A DNA stretch of 64,000 nt from Chloropicon primus. Its lineage: Eukaryota > Chlorophyta > Chloropicophyceae > Chloropicales > Chloropicaceae. The position numbers and the translations under genes were made by a program. Below, piece after piece: positions 54,605 to 64,000 of this stretch. The notes beneath the pieces were generated by a model. The model searched no databases. It saw only the letters and a program-made list of their open reading frames with translations, and was not told the origin of the DNA. The stretch spans positions 744,001 through 808,000 of the forward strand of contig CP060754.1 in the NCBI GenBank assembly GCA_023205875.1, given 5' to 3'. Each line of letters opens with the position of its first letter. Position 1 is the first letter of the stretch.

Positions 54605-57600
54605 ATGGAGCGTGGGAACATCTCCAGCGCCTTCCAGTCGGTGGTTCCGATATTCCTCCTGGCGGCTGGGGCGACGATACCCGCGGCCGTGCAGAGTCTG
54701 TTCTACCTGTGCTGCCTCTTCTGCCACTTCAGGTTCTTGGTCTGGTCCAACGCTTCGGACAACTGCGGGGCGACTGCGAGGCGTGCCCTGCGGCTGTGGA
54801 CCCTCCTGCTGGGGTTCTCCTTCGGCTTTCTCACCATGGAGATTCTGGCGCAGGTTGCGCTGAACTTGGACCTGAGCAACGAGGGCGACACCCTGGACGC
54901 CGTTCTCAGGGTCCTGGGTCTCTGCAACAGGACGGCCGAGAGGCTGATTTTGGCGCTCTTCAAGCACTTCCTCGTGCTCTTCGTGAGCACCTGGCAGAGG
55001 GGGATGTTCCTGAGCATCATCGACGAGGAGGACTCTACGCACGCGTACCCAGACCTCTTGGAGATCAAAAAGAGCTGCATAAAGTTCGCGGAGAAGGTGG
55101 CAACTCACGTGTGGCCCCTCGTGCTGCTGAGCTTGTGCTTGTTGAAGATTACGCCGCTCAACCTGCCCTACGTGGCGTACATGACGGCGTACAGCTTTTA
55201 CACGGGAAGCAAAATTTACGGGGCCGGGAAAAGGACTACGATCAAGGGGATCAAGATAGGCTACATGTTCTATTCCTCTCTGCACTACGTTTTCCTTCTG
55301 GTTGTGCGCGTGGGCTCCCACTTCAGTTCTGACATCAGCAGCCTGGCGGATAAAACCAGGTTGTCCTTTCTCTGCCGCGAGGGGTCGTTTGCCATCACTA
55401 CTCTGTACATCGCAGACCTGGTGTTCGCGCTGCTGTTGGGCCTGTTCGAATTCAGCATAGAAAAGTATCCCAAGGTCAGGGGGGAGGGCCTCCGCGAGCC
55501 CCTCCTTCCAAGGGATGGCGCGGACAACGGAGAGAGCGAAAAGAGCGAGGACCGGCTGGAGCGTGTCGATCCTTACGCATTCCACTGGTGCACAGGCTGG
55601 CTCTTCTGCCTGTATGCACTTCTCCTCAACAAAATGATTGGGTTCTTGATTCTCCTTTCCGGGCTCCTGATTCTGATCGTGCCTCGACGTGAGAGCCTCT
55701 GCAAGGCGTTCATCCTGGCCTCGGCTTTTTACATGTCCTTCCTCTGGCTTGCGGTGTATCTCATTGTCAGCAGCAGCACCTGCAGCAGGCCTGTGGAGGG
55801 CCTCGGGTTGTGCGACGGGCGATCCAAGAACGTAAACAGGTTCTTTGAGACGCACTTGCTTTCCATCCTCCCCATCTTCAGCATCCTTGTGATGAAGCAA
55901 GTCAGGCTTTACCAAACGGACAAAGCCCGCAACCACTGGATACACTGCGTGTACGACGCGTGCAACGGTTACCTGCAATTGATGTTGGGCACGGTTTCCT
56001 GCGTCCTTGTTCCCCTGACGTGGACTTATCTCGCGGTTTTTTGCCAGCCAGACAACGACGTGCTCCATTCCCTGTACATCGTCGTCCTGGTCGTGAGCTT
56101 GGTCTTCAGGATGGACGTCCTGAGGGTGTCCAAGGTTCTTGCCGCATTCCACATATTAGTCGTCTTCCTGACAAAGAAGCTCTTCTTCGGAGAGGGTCTT
56201 CTGAATTTCAAGTGCGAAAGGGGTTCCATCACCGCCATTATCAACAGCTGCGTCCTTTCGAACAGGAAGTACACGGCAGACATGTTGCTGCTCCTTTCCC
56301 TTGTGCTGGCCACCAGCGTGGACAGAAGCGTCGTGGAGGAGAAGGGCAGGCTAGTCGTGAACTACTTCAAATGTATCTTCGCCAGCCTGAAAGCTGCAAG
56401 GGAGAATTTCTTGAAGGTATCGGTCTACGTATGCGGGAGATCTCTGGGTTGGTGCTTGACGCTGCTGCTCATTATGTTGCTCGTGCACCTGGAGAACCTG
56501 AAAGGAATGAAGAATTCTTTGATCCAAGTTCTGTGGACTATCGTATGCATCCTGAACCTCGTGTTCTCGAACTTTTCAGGAACGTATGCAAAGAAAGCAA
56601 AGGGTTTGCTCCGACTGGCGATCCCAACGGGGGCCGTGGTCCATTTGCTGACCCAGTTCACGTATGCGGCCTTCTATCGATCCATCTACAAGGTCCTTCC
56701 GGACGCCAAGAAAACTGCATCTTTCATTGAGGACGATGTCGGCCTCAGCAGGGACACCAGCTCCTGGCACCTGATTGTTAGCATCGTAGAGCCGATTGCC
56801 ATAATGCTGCTAATGCGGCTCTACTCCTTCTGCAATGCCGCTAGCAGTGGAGACGCAAAGTTAGAGTCACCTTCTTTCCGCTTCATCCAGAGGTTGGCGA
56901 TCGTTCACCTGGACAAGATGCTTGCTTTCACGGTCTTTCTCTTCGCAGTGAACCTGAATACTGTGCTGGGAACCCTGATACTGTTGTGCTACCTCATCTC
57001 CCTTCACAGGAAGCCTTATGGGTTCACGGCCTTGTGCTTGCTCAGAAGCTGCGAGATTCTGACGTGCATCACTCTCGTTGCTGCCGAGGCCCTTTACGTG
57101 CCTTGTGTGTCCAGGTCGTTGAGCGACCGAATGACGAAGCTGATCAACTTCGTTTGCTGTGGAAATCAGAAGGGCTACTTCATTACCTCTTGGCTCTCCT
57201 TGGCGATCCTGTCGCTGAGCAAGATAACGGTGCAGCACAGAACTTCTCACACTCTCGGCGAGTTCGTGACGTCTTGGCCATCTGCCCTCAATCCCGCGTC
57301 CAGAGAGAAGAGGGTCGTGGCCAAGGAGTCCAAGGCCAAGGAGGAGCCGCAGGAGGGACAAGCAGAGAAGAAAGACTATGGGGAGGCGAAGAGGAAGGAG
57401 AAGATCAAGCTGGAGACAGAGGAAACGAAGTGGAAGAGGCTGAAGAATCAGCTCTGGTATCTTGAGCTAGTCACGCCATTCCACATCGAGAGGGCATTTG
57501 CGAACCATGGATCTGGAATTTGCTCTTTGGTCTTCCTTTTATGCGCGTTCTATGCCAAGAACATCATCTCGATTGTCTATGTCTGCTTCATCTTGATCTC

Positions 57601-60600
57601 CGTCCGGAAAAGCACGGGGAGGAAAGCCTGGGAAATTATTTCGATCATCTGCACCGTGATAGCTTTGTACCAAGACACGCTCGCCATTTTGGAGACACAC
57701 GAGATATTGGTCATCAACGGGATATCAAAGGAGTGGGTGTACTGGCTGTCACTGAAGCCGACCAAGCAATTGATCTGGACGTGCATGATCGCAGCTTTCT
57801 TCTCGTGCATGAAATCCAGGTACGACAGGTTCGGGGAGTCAGTGAAGAGCGAAAGAGAGAAATTGGACCAGCACCACGTCAAGTTTTTCGACCACGGCTT
57901 TTGGAGCGAAATCTCTTTCTCTGGCAGAAAGCGGTGGACAACGCTCGAGTACGTCATGTACGGATTCTTCAGATACTCGCAAGACATTTCGCTGGTCTTC
58001 GTGGTGTCTCTTGCTTTCTATGACAAGGACGTCATTCATCTTGGATACCTCTTTCTGTCCCTGTATTTCTTCCGCCAGAGGGAGGCCCTGAGAAAGAGGA
58101 AGAACCGGTTTTGGGTTTTCATGGTGGGCTTTAATCTCACCATCATCTCGCTCAACGTCATATATCAGATGCCGGTGTTCAGGTCCACGAGCAAAGAGAA
58201 CACTTGCAATGTTCAAAATCTGATAGGATTGTACAAGATCACTGGACTCCTTGGGAACAGCATCCGCACGGTGAGCATGAGGCCGATCACCAGTATTCTC
58301 CTCTTCGTGGTCCTCCAAATTCAAGCCAATCTGTTCCGGGGCAGGATTCACGTGGCAGTCACCTCGTGCGGAATGGACGTAAGGGAGTACAAGCAGAACT
58401 ACATCATCAAGCTTCAGCACAGGAAGATGTTGTTGAAGAAATTCAAAGTCGAGGAAGCCTACAAGAACAACGAGTCCAGGAAGCAGCGTCTCAAGTGGCT
58501 GAGAAAGAATGTCTTGCAGAAAGAAACGACTATGGGGGACGATGAGGGGCACACTGTCACCGCCATTACAGGTGGCTCGCCGGAGAAGAAGAAGGAGAAT
58601 GTCGAGGAGAAAGAAGAGAGTGAAGAGTTGGACACCCCGGCCACGAGGAAGAGGTCGCACACCCGAAGCACTTCGGATCTCCCGGAGCAAATGTTCCTCA
58701 CCAGTGCCTACGGCCAGAGCGCAAGGCCCTCAGAGGCGAGGGAGCGGGCGAGGCTCGAGGTTGAGGATGATGACGAGCCTGGCGAGGGAGAAGAAGAGGG
58801 AGAGGGAGAGGGAGTTGGAGAGAGCTCCAACGGCGGCAGAGAAGAGAGAGCAGAAATTGTTGAGACTGTTATTCCCGAGGAGGAGGCAGATGAATCGAAA
58901 GCAATCGTGAAGGGAGAAAACGTGGACGAGAGCTCGCACGAGATCGGGATTCCTCCAGAGTTGCTGATGACAAGCTTCTGGCAGAAGCTGTTTGTTCCGA
59001 ACAGGACCGATTCGCACAACTTCTTCTGCTACTTTTGCATGTGCCTGTTCTTCATCTCAGAATTCAGCATTCTGTCGATGATATTTCCGGCTTTGATCTT
59101 CTACTACAGCCTGCTCGTCGAGTCGCCCTCCAAGAACTTCTGGAAGTTTGCCCTCGCGCTCATGGAAGTCTGGCTCTTGGGTCAGTACGTGTGGCAGATT
59201 CCGATCTACAACTCGGGCATCTCGTCGGACAACGTTTCGATCTGCTTGTGGGTCTCGGAGAGGGCCTCCCTGAAAATTTTGCAGGTGATTGGCCTCCACG
59301 AGTCCGCTGCAAGGTGCTTCCCAGGATTCCTGCTGTACCTGTCTTGCTTGTTCCACTTCTTCAGCCTCGAGAGCAAGATCGTGGAGGTTGCGAACGAGGA
59401 GGAGTACAGCGGTTCAAGGTTCAGCCTGATCGTAAGAAAGGTGAAGCTGTTTTACCTCAGATTGTGCACCTACCACGAGGACTCCCCCTCGTTTGTGCAC
59501 TTCAAGGTGAAGGGCAAGAAATCGAGCCTCGCCCAGTTGTCCAACGTCGAGTGGGGAATGGGCCTCACAGTCTTCCTCAAGGAGAAGATGGCAGAGCTGT
59601 CTTACACGACATGCACGCCCCACATCAAGGTGCTTGGAGTCGAGAGAGATGGCAAGAGGGACGAGGCCGTGATTCTGGGGGTGGTGGACACGCCTTTCAA
59701 TTTCGAGTCGAACGACGGGCTGCTCATACAGCCAGGCAGGACGATAGCAAAGCTGGTGCGGCGGACTACGGGCGAGAAGCTCTTCGATCCTTGGAGGAAA
59801 GCACTAGAGGCGCAGCCAAACGAAGAAGAGATTCCAAAGTCCCTGAAGAGCGGCGTTACCCTCGAGGACGCTTTCGCGGCCCACGAGGAGAAGCCAGATC
59901 TCTACGTGTACACCGTGCTGATGGATTTGTTCGCGTACATTTTCGTGCTGTGCCTCTATCAAGTTGCGGTGTCTTCCAACAAGAGCCTTTCAGAGAGCTT
60001 GAACGAAAGCATTTTCCCGGCAGACTACATCGTGACGATGCTCGGGCTCTTCCTCTTCTTGGTGGCGGACAGGGCGGTCTACGTCATTGCATCGAATCGG
60101 GCGAGAACCCTCTTGCACTACGTGTCAGTTCCAGCATATTTTGCGGGGGGAATGCTCATGTACTGGCAGAGGGCACCAGAGCACCCGAGTTACACATGCA
60201 TTTTCATGTTCGTCAAGTGCTTTTCTCTGGCACTGCAGAGCTGGCAGCTCCAGGCGGGCTACCCTAAATCCACTTCCGGGAGCTTGCTTTTGCGCCACTA
60301 CAACACGATCTCGTGGCTTGGGGTCGTCATCTACACCGCAATCCCTTTCCTGTACGAGTTAAGATGCCTGCTCGATTGGACTTGCACAGCAACAACCTTG
60401 ACCTTGTTCGACTGGCTCACTTTCGAGGAGATCAGGCTGATGCTCTACAGGGCGGAGATGGTGAAGCAGTTCAAGAGCAGGCGCAAGTTCGGCAATTCTC
60501 AACCAAAGCATGTCAAGTTCTTCCAAGGCCTGCTCCTCTTCATCCTGCTCCTGATCGTGTTGTGGACGCCCTTGCTCGTGTTCTCGTCGGGGAGCCCTTC

Positions 60601-61663
60601 GTTCCAGGTTCCAGTGCTCAAGGGCCTGGACATGAACGTGACTTTGCTCACGGGCGACTTGAAGCTTAAGCAGCCATGGACCCGGCCGAGCCAGGCGATG
60701 CCACTCTTCAAGGGAGGAAACAACAGGCTCATCACAGAAGCAGAGTACTCGCCAACGCTCATCAGCAAGTACTTCTACTACCAGCAGCTCCAGTGCTTGG
60801 CAGTGGCCCCAGAATCCAATCAGATGTGGATGGCCAGCGAGCCCAGCAAGTCGTCCTTCGCCTCGGACCTGGTCAAGGACGACAAGCTGGCGTACATTTC
60901 TGTGTCGTGGTCGATGATTAGGGACCACCCCGTGTCAGCCTCCATGTGCGCGAGCACGATCTACGCCCAGCTAGACGGGCCGACCAGGGTCGATCTCTCC
61001 CTTGCCATCAACCAGAGCTCCCCCTCGAACACGACCGACGTGAGAATTCCGCTGAAGCTGCTGGACCCCAGAACCAAGCAGAGCATTCCTGGCGTGTACA
61101 GGCTTTACTGGCAGTTGAACGGCTCGCCCTGCGCTGTCGTGGACAGGGTCGGCATCCTCCAGGGCAATGATCCGTGGGTCCGTTGCTCTTTGGTTCTTCA
61201 CACCCAGGTGGACAAGACGGACGGCTTCGCCTTCAAATCCCAGTGGTGGGACATGGAGTGCGACGTCCCTCAGGAGGGACAAGACGACAACAAGACCGAC
61301 TCGTGTTGGGACAAGGGCAGCAAGAGCTCAAGGGGCAAGAACGGCCCGTTGCTCAAGGCGATTCTCCAAGAGGTCCAGTCCGGGGTGATAGGCACCTTCC
61401 TTTCCAGCAAGGGCATCACGGGTCTCTACATCACCTTCGTGTTCTTGATTGGTCGCGGAGTCAGAGCGATGGTCTCCAACAGGATACTACAAATTCCTCA
61501 GATCAACCTGCCCTCCATCGTGAAGCTCAGAACGCTGTGCGACGACGTGAGGGACGCCAGAACGGTCTTCGACCTCGAGCTGGAGGAGCTTCTCTACAAG
61601 GCACTGATCAGAATCTACAGAAGCACTGAGCTCCTGTACGAGATGACGAGGAAGATGGAGTGA
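54605..61663 (+). CDS. PIEZO: Piezo mechanosensitive ion channel
   Basis: 2352 residues from ATG 54605 (MERGNISSAFQSVVPIFL); an earlier in-frame ATG at 54485 would add 40 residues whose codon use looks like leader. Piezo trimers open to membrane tension and pass cations including Ca2+. Dozens of hydrophobic helices repeat along the protein. A highly acidic cytosolic linker (EEEGEGEGVGESSNGGREE) sits near residue 1400. The C-terminal pore module is unmistakable: PFLYELRCLLDWTCTATTL, DWLTFEEIRLMLYRAEM, the extracellular cap after LVFSSGSPSFQVPVL, the inner helix near TGLYITFVFLIGRGVRAM, and LLYKALIRIYRSTELLYEMT at the end. The entire 7-kb frame is intronless. Confidence 0.95.
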   Translation: MERGNISSAFQSVVPIFLLAAGATIPAAVQSLFYLCCLFCHFRFLVWSNASDNCGATARRALRLWTLLLGFSFGFLTMEILAQVALNLDLSNEGDTLDAVLRVLGLCNRTAERLILALFKHFLVLFVSTWQRGMFLSIIDEEDSTHAYPDLLEIKKSCIKFAEKVATHVWPLVLLSLCLLKITPLNLPYVAYMTAYSFYTGSKIYGAGKRTTIKGIKIGYMFYSSLHYVFLLVVRVGSHFSSDISSLADKTRLSFLCREGSFAITTLYIADLVFALLLGLFEFSIEKYPKVRGEGLREPLLPRDGADNGESEKSEDRLERVDPYAFHWCTGWLFCLYALLLNKMIGFLILLSGLLILIVPRRESLCKAFILASAFYMSFLWLAVYLIVSSSTCSRPVEGLGLCDGRSKNVNRFFETHLLSILPIFSILVMKQVRLYQTDKARNHWIHCVYDACNGYLQLMLGTVSCVLVPLTWTYLAVFCQPDNDVLHSLYIVVLVVSLVFRMDVLRVSKVLAAFHILVVFLTKKLFFGEGLLNFKCERGSITAIINSCVLSNRKYTADMLLLLSLVLATSVDRSVVEEKGRLVVNYFKCIFASLKAARENFLKVSVYVCGRSLGWCLTLLLIMLLVHLENLKGMKNSLIQVLWTIVCILNLVFSNFSGTYAKKAKGLLRLAIPTGAVVHLLTQFTYAAFYRSIYKVLPDAKKTASFIEDDVGLSRDTSSWHLIVSIVEPIAIMLLMRLYSFCNAASSGDAKLESPSFRFIQRLAIVHLDKMLAFTVFLFAVNLNTVLGTLILLCYLISLHRKPYGFTALCLLRSCEILTCITLVAAEALYVPCVSRSLSDRMTKLINFVCCGNQKGYFITSWLSLAILSLSKITVQHRTSHTLGEFVTSWPSALNPASREKRVVAKESKAKEEPQEGQAEKKDYGEAKRKEKIKLETEETKWKRLKNQLWYLELVTPFHIERAFANHGSGICSLVFLLCAFYAKNIISIVYVCFILISVRKSTGRKAWEIISIICTVIALYQDTLAILETHEILVINGISKEWVYWLSLKPTKQLIWTCMIAAFFSCMKSRYDRFGESVKSEREKLDQHHVKFFDHGFWSEISFSGRKRWTTLEYVMYGFFRYSQDISLVFVVSLAFYDKDVIHLGYLFLSLYFFRQREALRKRKNRFWVFMVGFNLTIISLNVIYQMPVFRSTSKENTCNVQNLIGLYKITGLLGNSIRTVSMRPITSILLFVVLQIQANLFRGRIHVAVTSCGMDVREYKQNYIIKLQHRKMLLKKFKVEEAYKNNESRKQRLKWLRKNVLQKETTMGDDEGHTVTAITGGSPEKKKENVEEKEESEELDTPATRKRSHTRSTSDLPEQMFLTSAYGQSARPSEARERARLEVEDDDEPGEGEEEGEGEGVGESSNGGREERAEIVETVIPEEEADESKAIVKGENVDESSHEIGIPPELLMTSFWQKLFVPNRTDSHNFFCYFCMCLFFISEFSILSMIFPALIFYYSLLVESPSKNFWKFALALMEVWLLGQYVWQIPIYNSGISSDNVSICLWVSERASLKILQVIGLHESAARCFPGFLLYLSCLFHFFSLESKIVEVANEEEYSGSRFSLIVRKVKLFYLRLCTYHEDSPSFVHFKVKGKKSSLAQLSNVEWGMGLTVFLKEKMAELSYTTCTPHIKVLGVERDGKRDEAVILGVVDTPFNFESNDGLLIQPGRTIAKLVRRTTGEKLFDPWRKALEAQPNEEEIPKSLKSGVTLEDAFAAHEEKPDLYVYTVLMDLFAYIFVLCLYQVAVSSNKSLSESLNESIFPADYIVTMLGLFLFLVADRAVYVIASNRARTLLHYVSVPAYFAGGMLMYWQRAPEHPSYTCIFMFVKCFSLALQSWQLQAGYPKSTSGSLLLRHYNTISWLGVVIYTAIPFLYELRCLLDWTCTATTLTLFDWLTFEEIRLMLYRAEMVKQFKSRRKFGNSQPKHVKFFQGLLLFILLLIVLWTPLLVFSSGSPSFQVPVLKGLDMNVTLLTGDLKLKQPWTRPSQAMPLFKGGNNRLITEAEYSPTLISKYFYYQQLQCLAVAPESNQMWMASEPSKSSFASDLVKDDKLAYISVSWSMIRDHPVSASMCASTIYAQLDGPTRVDLSLAINQSSPSNTTDVRIPLKLLDPRTKQSIPGVYRLYWQLNGSPCAVVDRVGILQGNDPWVRCSLVLHTQVDKTDGFAFKSQWWDMECDVPQEGQDDNKTDSCWDKGSKSSRGKNGPLLKAILQEVQSGVIGTFLSSKGITGLYITFVFLIGRGVRAMVSNRILQIPQINLPSIVKLRTLCDDVRDARTVFDLELEELLYKALIRIYRSTELLYEMTRKME

Positions 61664-61761
61664 GACCCGACGGGGCTTCGCGAGGCAATGACTCGAACGA
61701 TTTTCTCTCGTAAACATAATTGTATACACTTTTGTAATAAATACAGCAACGAATTGGTTAG

Positions 61762-62244
61762 TTACTTCAGGCTTCCCGATCCCGACTCCCCCACGACCTC
61801 ATCCCTGGTCCTCAGCATGCGGACGCCCGCGTACTCAAGCTCCCCCATCAGGGCCACCTGAGGCTTCTTCACGAAAACGTCTACGTGCTCGACCTGTTCG
61901 AAGCCGCGGAAGACGCTCGCAACTATGGTACTGGCCAGGCTCTCCACCAGTTCGTGCCTCCTGCCCCTTCCCTCGACGATCTCTTTCACCGTCCGATATA
62001 CCGCGGCGTAGTCCACCGTCCTGGTCACGTCGTCTGTCCTCCCAGCGCTCTCCAGGCAGCATCCCAGTTTGAGGTCCACCACGAACTTTTGGCCCAGGGC
62101 CTCCTCTTCCTTCAGCACGCCGTGCCTCCCGAAGAAGCTTAGACCCTTGAGCACGATCGTATCCCTCCCCCCCCTCGCCACCGCCTCGCTCGCCAGGGCC
62201 CTCCGGGCGAACGACACCGCCATAGACGTCATAGACGCTCTCAT
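61762..62244 (-). CDS. Dihydroneopterin aldolase (FolB)
   Basis: 160 residues from the first in-frame ATG at 62244; further ATGs at 62232 and 62223 are close. It converts 7,8-dihydroneopterin to 6-hydroxymethyl-dihydropterin and glycolaldehyde in folate synthesis. FolB features: LKGLSFFGRHGVLKEEEALG with the conserved Tyr/Phe-Gly-x-His-Gly segment, KFVVDLKL, TVDYAAVYRTVKEIVEGR, VESLASTIV with the catalytic-site Glu, and VFVKKPQVALMGELEYAGV. It is stand-alone, not fused to HPPK or DHPS. The short Arg/Ala N-terminus could be a weak presequence. Confidence 0.94.
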   Translation of the reverse strand: MRASMTSMAVSFARRALASEAVARGGRDTIVLKGLSFFGRHGVLKEEEALGQKFVVDLKLGCCLESAGRTDDVTRTVDYAAVYRTVKEIVEGRGRRHELVESLASTIVASVFRGFEQVEHVDVFVKKPQVALMGELEYAGVRMLRTRDEVVGESGSGSLK

Positions 62245-62295
62245 CTCCAGACTTCTTCCCCCCCCCCGACCCCGAAGGCTTGAGCCTCTTGGAGA

Positions 62296-62331
62296 GGATT
62301 GAGGGGATCGAGGGGATCGAGGGGATTGAGA
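62296..62331. repeat. Short tandem repeat (GGGGATCGA-like, ~4 units)
   Basis: Nine-base units (GATTGAGGG, GATCGAGGG, GATCGAGGG, GATTGAGAG) between the FolB start and the USP stop, both on the minus strand. Confidence 0.7.
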
Positions 62332-62372
62332 GAGGAGGGGGTCTATTGATTTCGGGGGCAAGAGCAGATAAA

Positions 62373-63866
62373 TTACACGTTTTCTTTCTTCCTGTAAAGC
62401 ACGAGGTAGGTGTCGGAGCTTCCGTCCTCAAGCCCGCTGCCATTCATCTCCCAAATCTCGTCGTCGTCGCAGTGAAACCACCTCTTGTTGAGGTCCTTGA
62501 CGCAAGCGGTGTAGTGCCCGCTCTGGAGGCTGTTTCCGTGGTGGGAAATGGTCGCAAAGAGCTCGTACTCGACTGGGGGGCCACCCACGAGGGTGTCCTT
62601 CCCCACCACGAGGGAGTCCGGAATCTTGCAAGACTTTGTCAGCTTGATGCTGTGCCCCGAGCTGGTGTAGGAGAACCTCATGAGTTGGACCACCATGACC
62701 AAGGGAGGCTTCTCGATCTGGACCGTCTTAGAGGCGACGCCGCCCACGCAGTAGTCGTCGAGGTACTCCGGCACGGAAAACCTCTGCATGGCTTCCGCCA
62801 CGCCCTCCACCTCGTCCGACGATATGTCGAGCTGCAAGAAGGTGAACGGCTCGATGCACACGGAGGGCTTGGATCCCTCCGCCCTCACCGTGCTCCTCAG
62901 GAGCCCGCCAAAGATCGAGGTGATCCGCGACTTCCTCCCCTCGTTGAGCACCTCCGTGTGCCTCCTCGTCACGCTGGATTTGTTGTTCTTCCCGACCTCC
63001 TCCCAGTCCTCGGCCGGGGCTGGCGAGGCGCCACCGTTCCCCTGGCTCCCCCTGGCTCCCCCCTCCTCGGAAGCGTCGCCGACCTCCTCGATCGCCTTCT
63101 TCCTCAGCGCGATCATCTCCTCGTGGAGCTGGTCCAGGACGTGGAGCAGGAACTCCTGCGCGTCCTGCTGAGGCAGCGAGGCTGGCGTGTCGAACCCCGG
63201 CCCGCTGGTGAGGTTGCAGAACCTCTCGGTGATCTTCTCGAACACGGTGGGGTAAAACGTGGCGCCCCTCGAGGTCGATACGGAGGCCAGCGTCTGCCCC
63301 TGCCTGGCCAGGTCCTCGTCGGAGGTGCCCACCACCACGGACTTGGAGAACTCGACCAGGCTTTCCAGGACGGGCGCGACGTCGCCCGGAAAGCTCTCGC
63401 CCTCCAGCTCACGGAGGAAGCTCCTCACGTCCCTGCACGCGAAGAGAGCGTGGAGCACGGAGTTCAGGAAGCAAGTGTTCCCGTAGTTGTACAGCCCGTG
63501 CGGCACGTACTCCGTGGACGCCAGGCTGTGGAGGCGGGTCGAGTTCCACGCGAACACGTCCTGGCACTTTCGCTTGTCCCAAGACCTCGCGCTGACGGTC
63601 CAGGCCGCCGCCGGCTTCCCAGACGCCGAGGATCCCGCGCCGTTTCCCTCCCTCCCCGCCCCCGTCGCCCCCCGCTCCTGCTCCTCCTGGCCTCCTCCTC
63701 CTGGGCCTCCGTTCTCCCCTCCCCTGTCTGTGAACTGCACCACCTCCTCGAAGCTCCGGTACACGCTCGGCTCCGCGAACACCGACCTCTCAGCGCACTC
63801 GCTCATCAGCCGCGCCGACTCCTCCACGGTGAAGCTCCCGAACCTCACCGTCAACATGGCGTCCAT
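62373..63866 (-). CDS. Ubiquitin-specific protease (C19, USP10/UBP24-like)
   Basis: 497 residues from ATG 63866 (MDAMLTVRFGSFTVEES); the frame is open to the window edge, so a longer N-terminus or upstream exon cannot be excluded. It removes ubiquitin from proteins. Catalytic boxes: Cys in GLYNYGNTCFLNSVLHALF, QQDAQEFLLHVLD, and His in SHHGNSLQSGHYTACV followed by WFHCDDDEIWEM. A UCH domain fills residues ~125-495, with a Gly/Ser-rich linker before it and a disordered insertion (SQGNGGASPAPAEDW) inside. The FGGLLRSTVRAEGSKPSVCI stretch is a USP exchange region. Confidence 0.93.
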   Translation of the reverse strand: MDAMLTVRFGSFTVEESARLMSECAERSVFAEPSVYRSFEEVVQFTDRGGENGGPGGGGQEEQERGATGAGREGNGAGSSASGKPAAAWTVSARSWDKRKCQDVFAWNSTRLHSLASTEYVPHGLYNYGNTCFLNSVLHALFACRDVRSFLRELEGESFPGDVAPVLESLVEFSKSVVVGTSDEDLARQGQTLASVSTSRGATFYPTVFEKITERFCNLTSGPGFDTPASLPQQDAQEFLLHVLDQLHEEMIALRKKAIEEVGDASEEGGARGSQGNGGASPAPAEDWEEVGKNNKSSVTRRHTEVLNEGRKSRITSIFGGLLRSTVRAEGSKPSVCIEPFTFLQLDISSDEVEGVAEAMQRFSVPEYLDDYCVGGVASKTVQIEKPPLVMVVQLMRFSYTSSGHSIKLTKSCKIPDSLVVGKDTLVGGPPVEYELFATISHHGNSLQSGHYTACVKDLNKRWFHCDDDEIWEMNGSGLEDGSSDTYLVLYRKKENV

Positions 63867-64000
63867 CCCACTGGCCCTGGCACGCACGAGGCACGAGTTC
63901 AGTTCCCCTCGTACGCTCGCACCCTCTTCGATCCTGTTTGGACGAGCGGTCGTCAAACGAAAGATCGAGGCACGAAGCGTCTCCCCTACGCCCACAGGCC

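Noticed and set aside
1-64000. tRNA, rRNA, snRNA or recognisable transposon/virus-like element
   Set aside because: I searched by eye for tRNA B-box-like sequences, U6/U1/U2 hallmarks, reverse-transcriptase or transposase motifs and found none. A covariance-model search would be decisive.

Overview
This window is nuclear DNA of a gene-dense green alga, most likely a small prasinophyte-grade chlorophyte. The lineage evidence is in the genes. There is a photosystem I subunit PsaN with a bipartite lumen-targeting leader, an octotricopeptide-repeat (OPR) organelle RNA-binding protein, a LOV-domain histidine kinase of the type known from prasinophytes, a VIR3-like chloroplast metalloprotease and a plant-like Piezo channel. 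I favour a lineage such as Chloropicophyceae from genome style (compact, strongly G/C-ending codons, A/T-rich gaps, short GT-AG introns near 5' ends), but I cannot prove genus or class. About 39 protein genes fit in 64 kb. I found no tRNA, rRNA, CRISPR array or recognisable transposon.

Layout. 1-8.5 kb: SERCA Ca2+ pump (cut by the window start), OPR protein, Golgi nucleotide-sugar transporter, a coiled-coil protein and glutamate 5-kinase. 8.8-18.2 kb: Sec14-like protein, IFT52, an M1 aminopeptidase, a small ORF, a secreted ShKT protein and the six-exon capping protein beta gene. 18.2-30.2 kb: CLU, a plastid one-span membrane protein, an Eco1/ESCO-type zinc-finger protein without acetyltransferase domain, a double zinc-ribbon p27-like protein, LOV-histidine kinase, a tyrosine phosphatase and PsaN. 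30.3-39.3 kb: double cyclic-nucleotide-binding protein, an unknown coiled-coil protein, peroxisomal 2,4-dienoyl-CoA reductase ending in SKL, a plastid DUF1279/FAM210-like protein, a TPT-family sugar-nucleotide transporter, a FAM192A/PSME3IP1-like protein and apyrase. 39.6-54.3 kb: a small unknown protein, plant-cysteine-oxidase-like thiol dioxygenase, an SH3-like/WD40 protein, VIR3-like protein, HYPK, a PNGase F-like secreted protein, a small unknown protein, the meiotic HORMA protein HOP1/ASY1, an mTERF, a repeat-bearing coiled-coil protein and a divergent sirtuin. 54.6-63.9 kb: a 7-kb intronless Piezo gene, dihydroneopterin aldolase and a ubiquitin-specific protease.

These are unlinked housekeeping functions, not an operon or a single pathway. 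Taken together they describe a photosynthetic cell with peroxisomal fatty-acid oxidation, Golgi sugar-nucleotide traffic, mechanosensation, blue-light and oxygen sensing, and the genetic equipment for cilia (IFT52) and meiosis (HOP1).

The most unusual structure is non-genic. Two intergenic spacers hold near-identical copies of exon pieces from genes elsewhere in the window. A 173-bp piece of the VIR3-like gene sits inverted upstream of the OPR gene, about 43 kb from its source. A piece of HYPK exon 1 sits upstream of the gene at 48.2 kb. The two donor sites lie within 1.6 kb of each other. A 145-bp element with 16-bp inverted ends at 28.1 kb is a further candidate for structured RNA or a small non-autonomous element.
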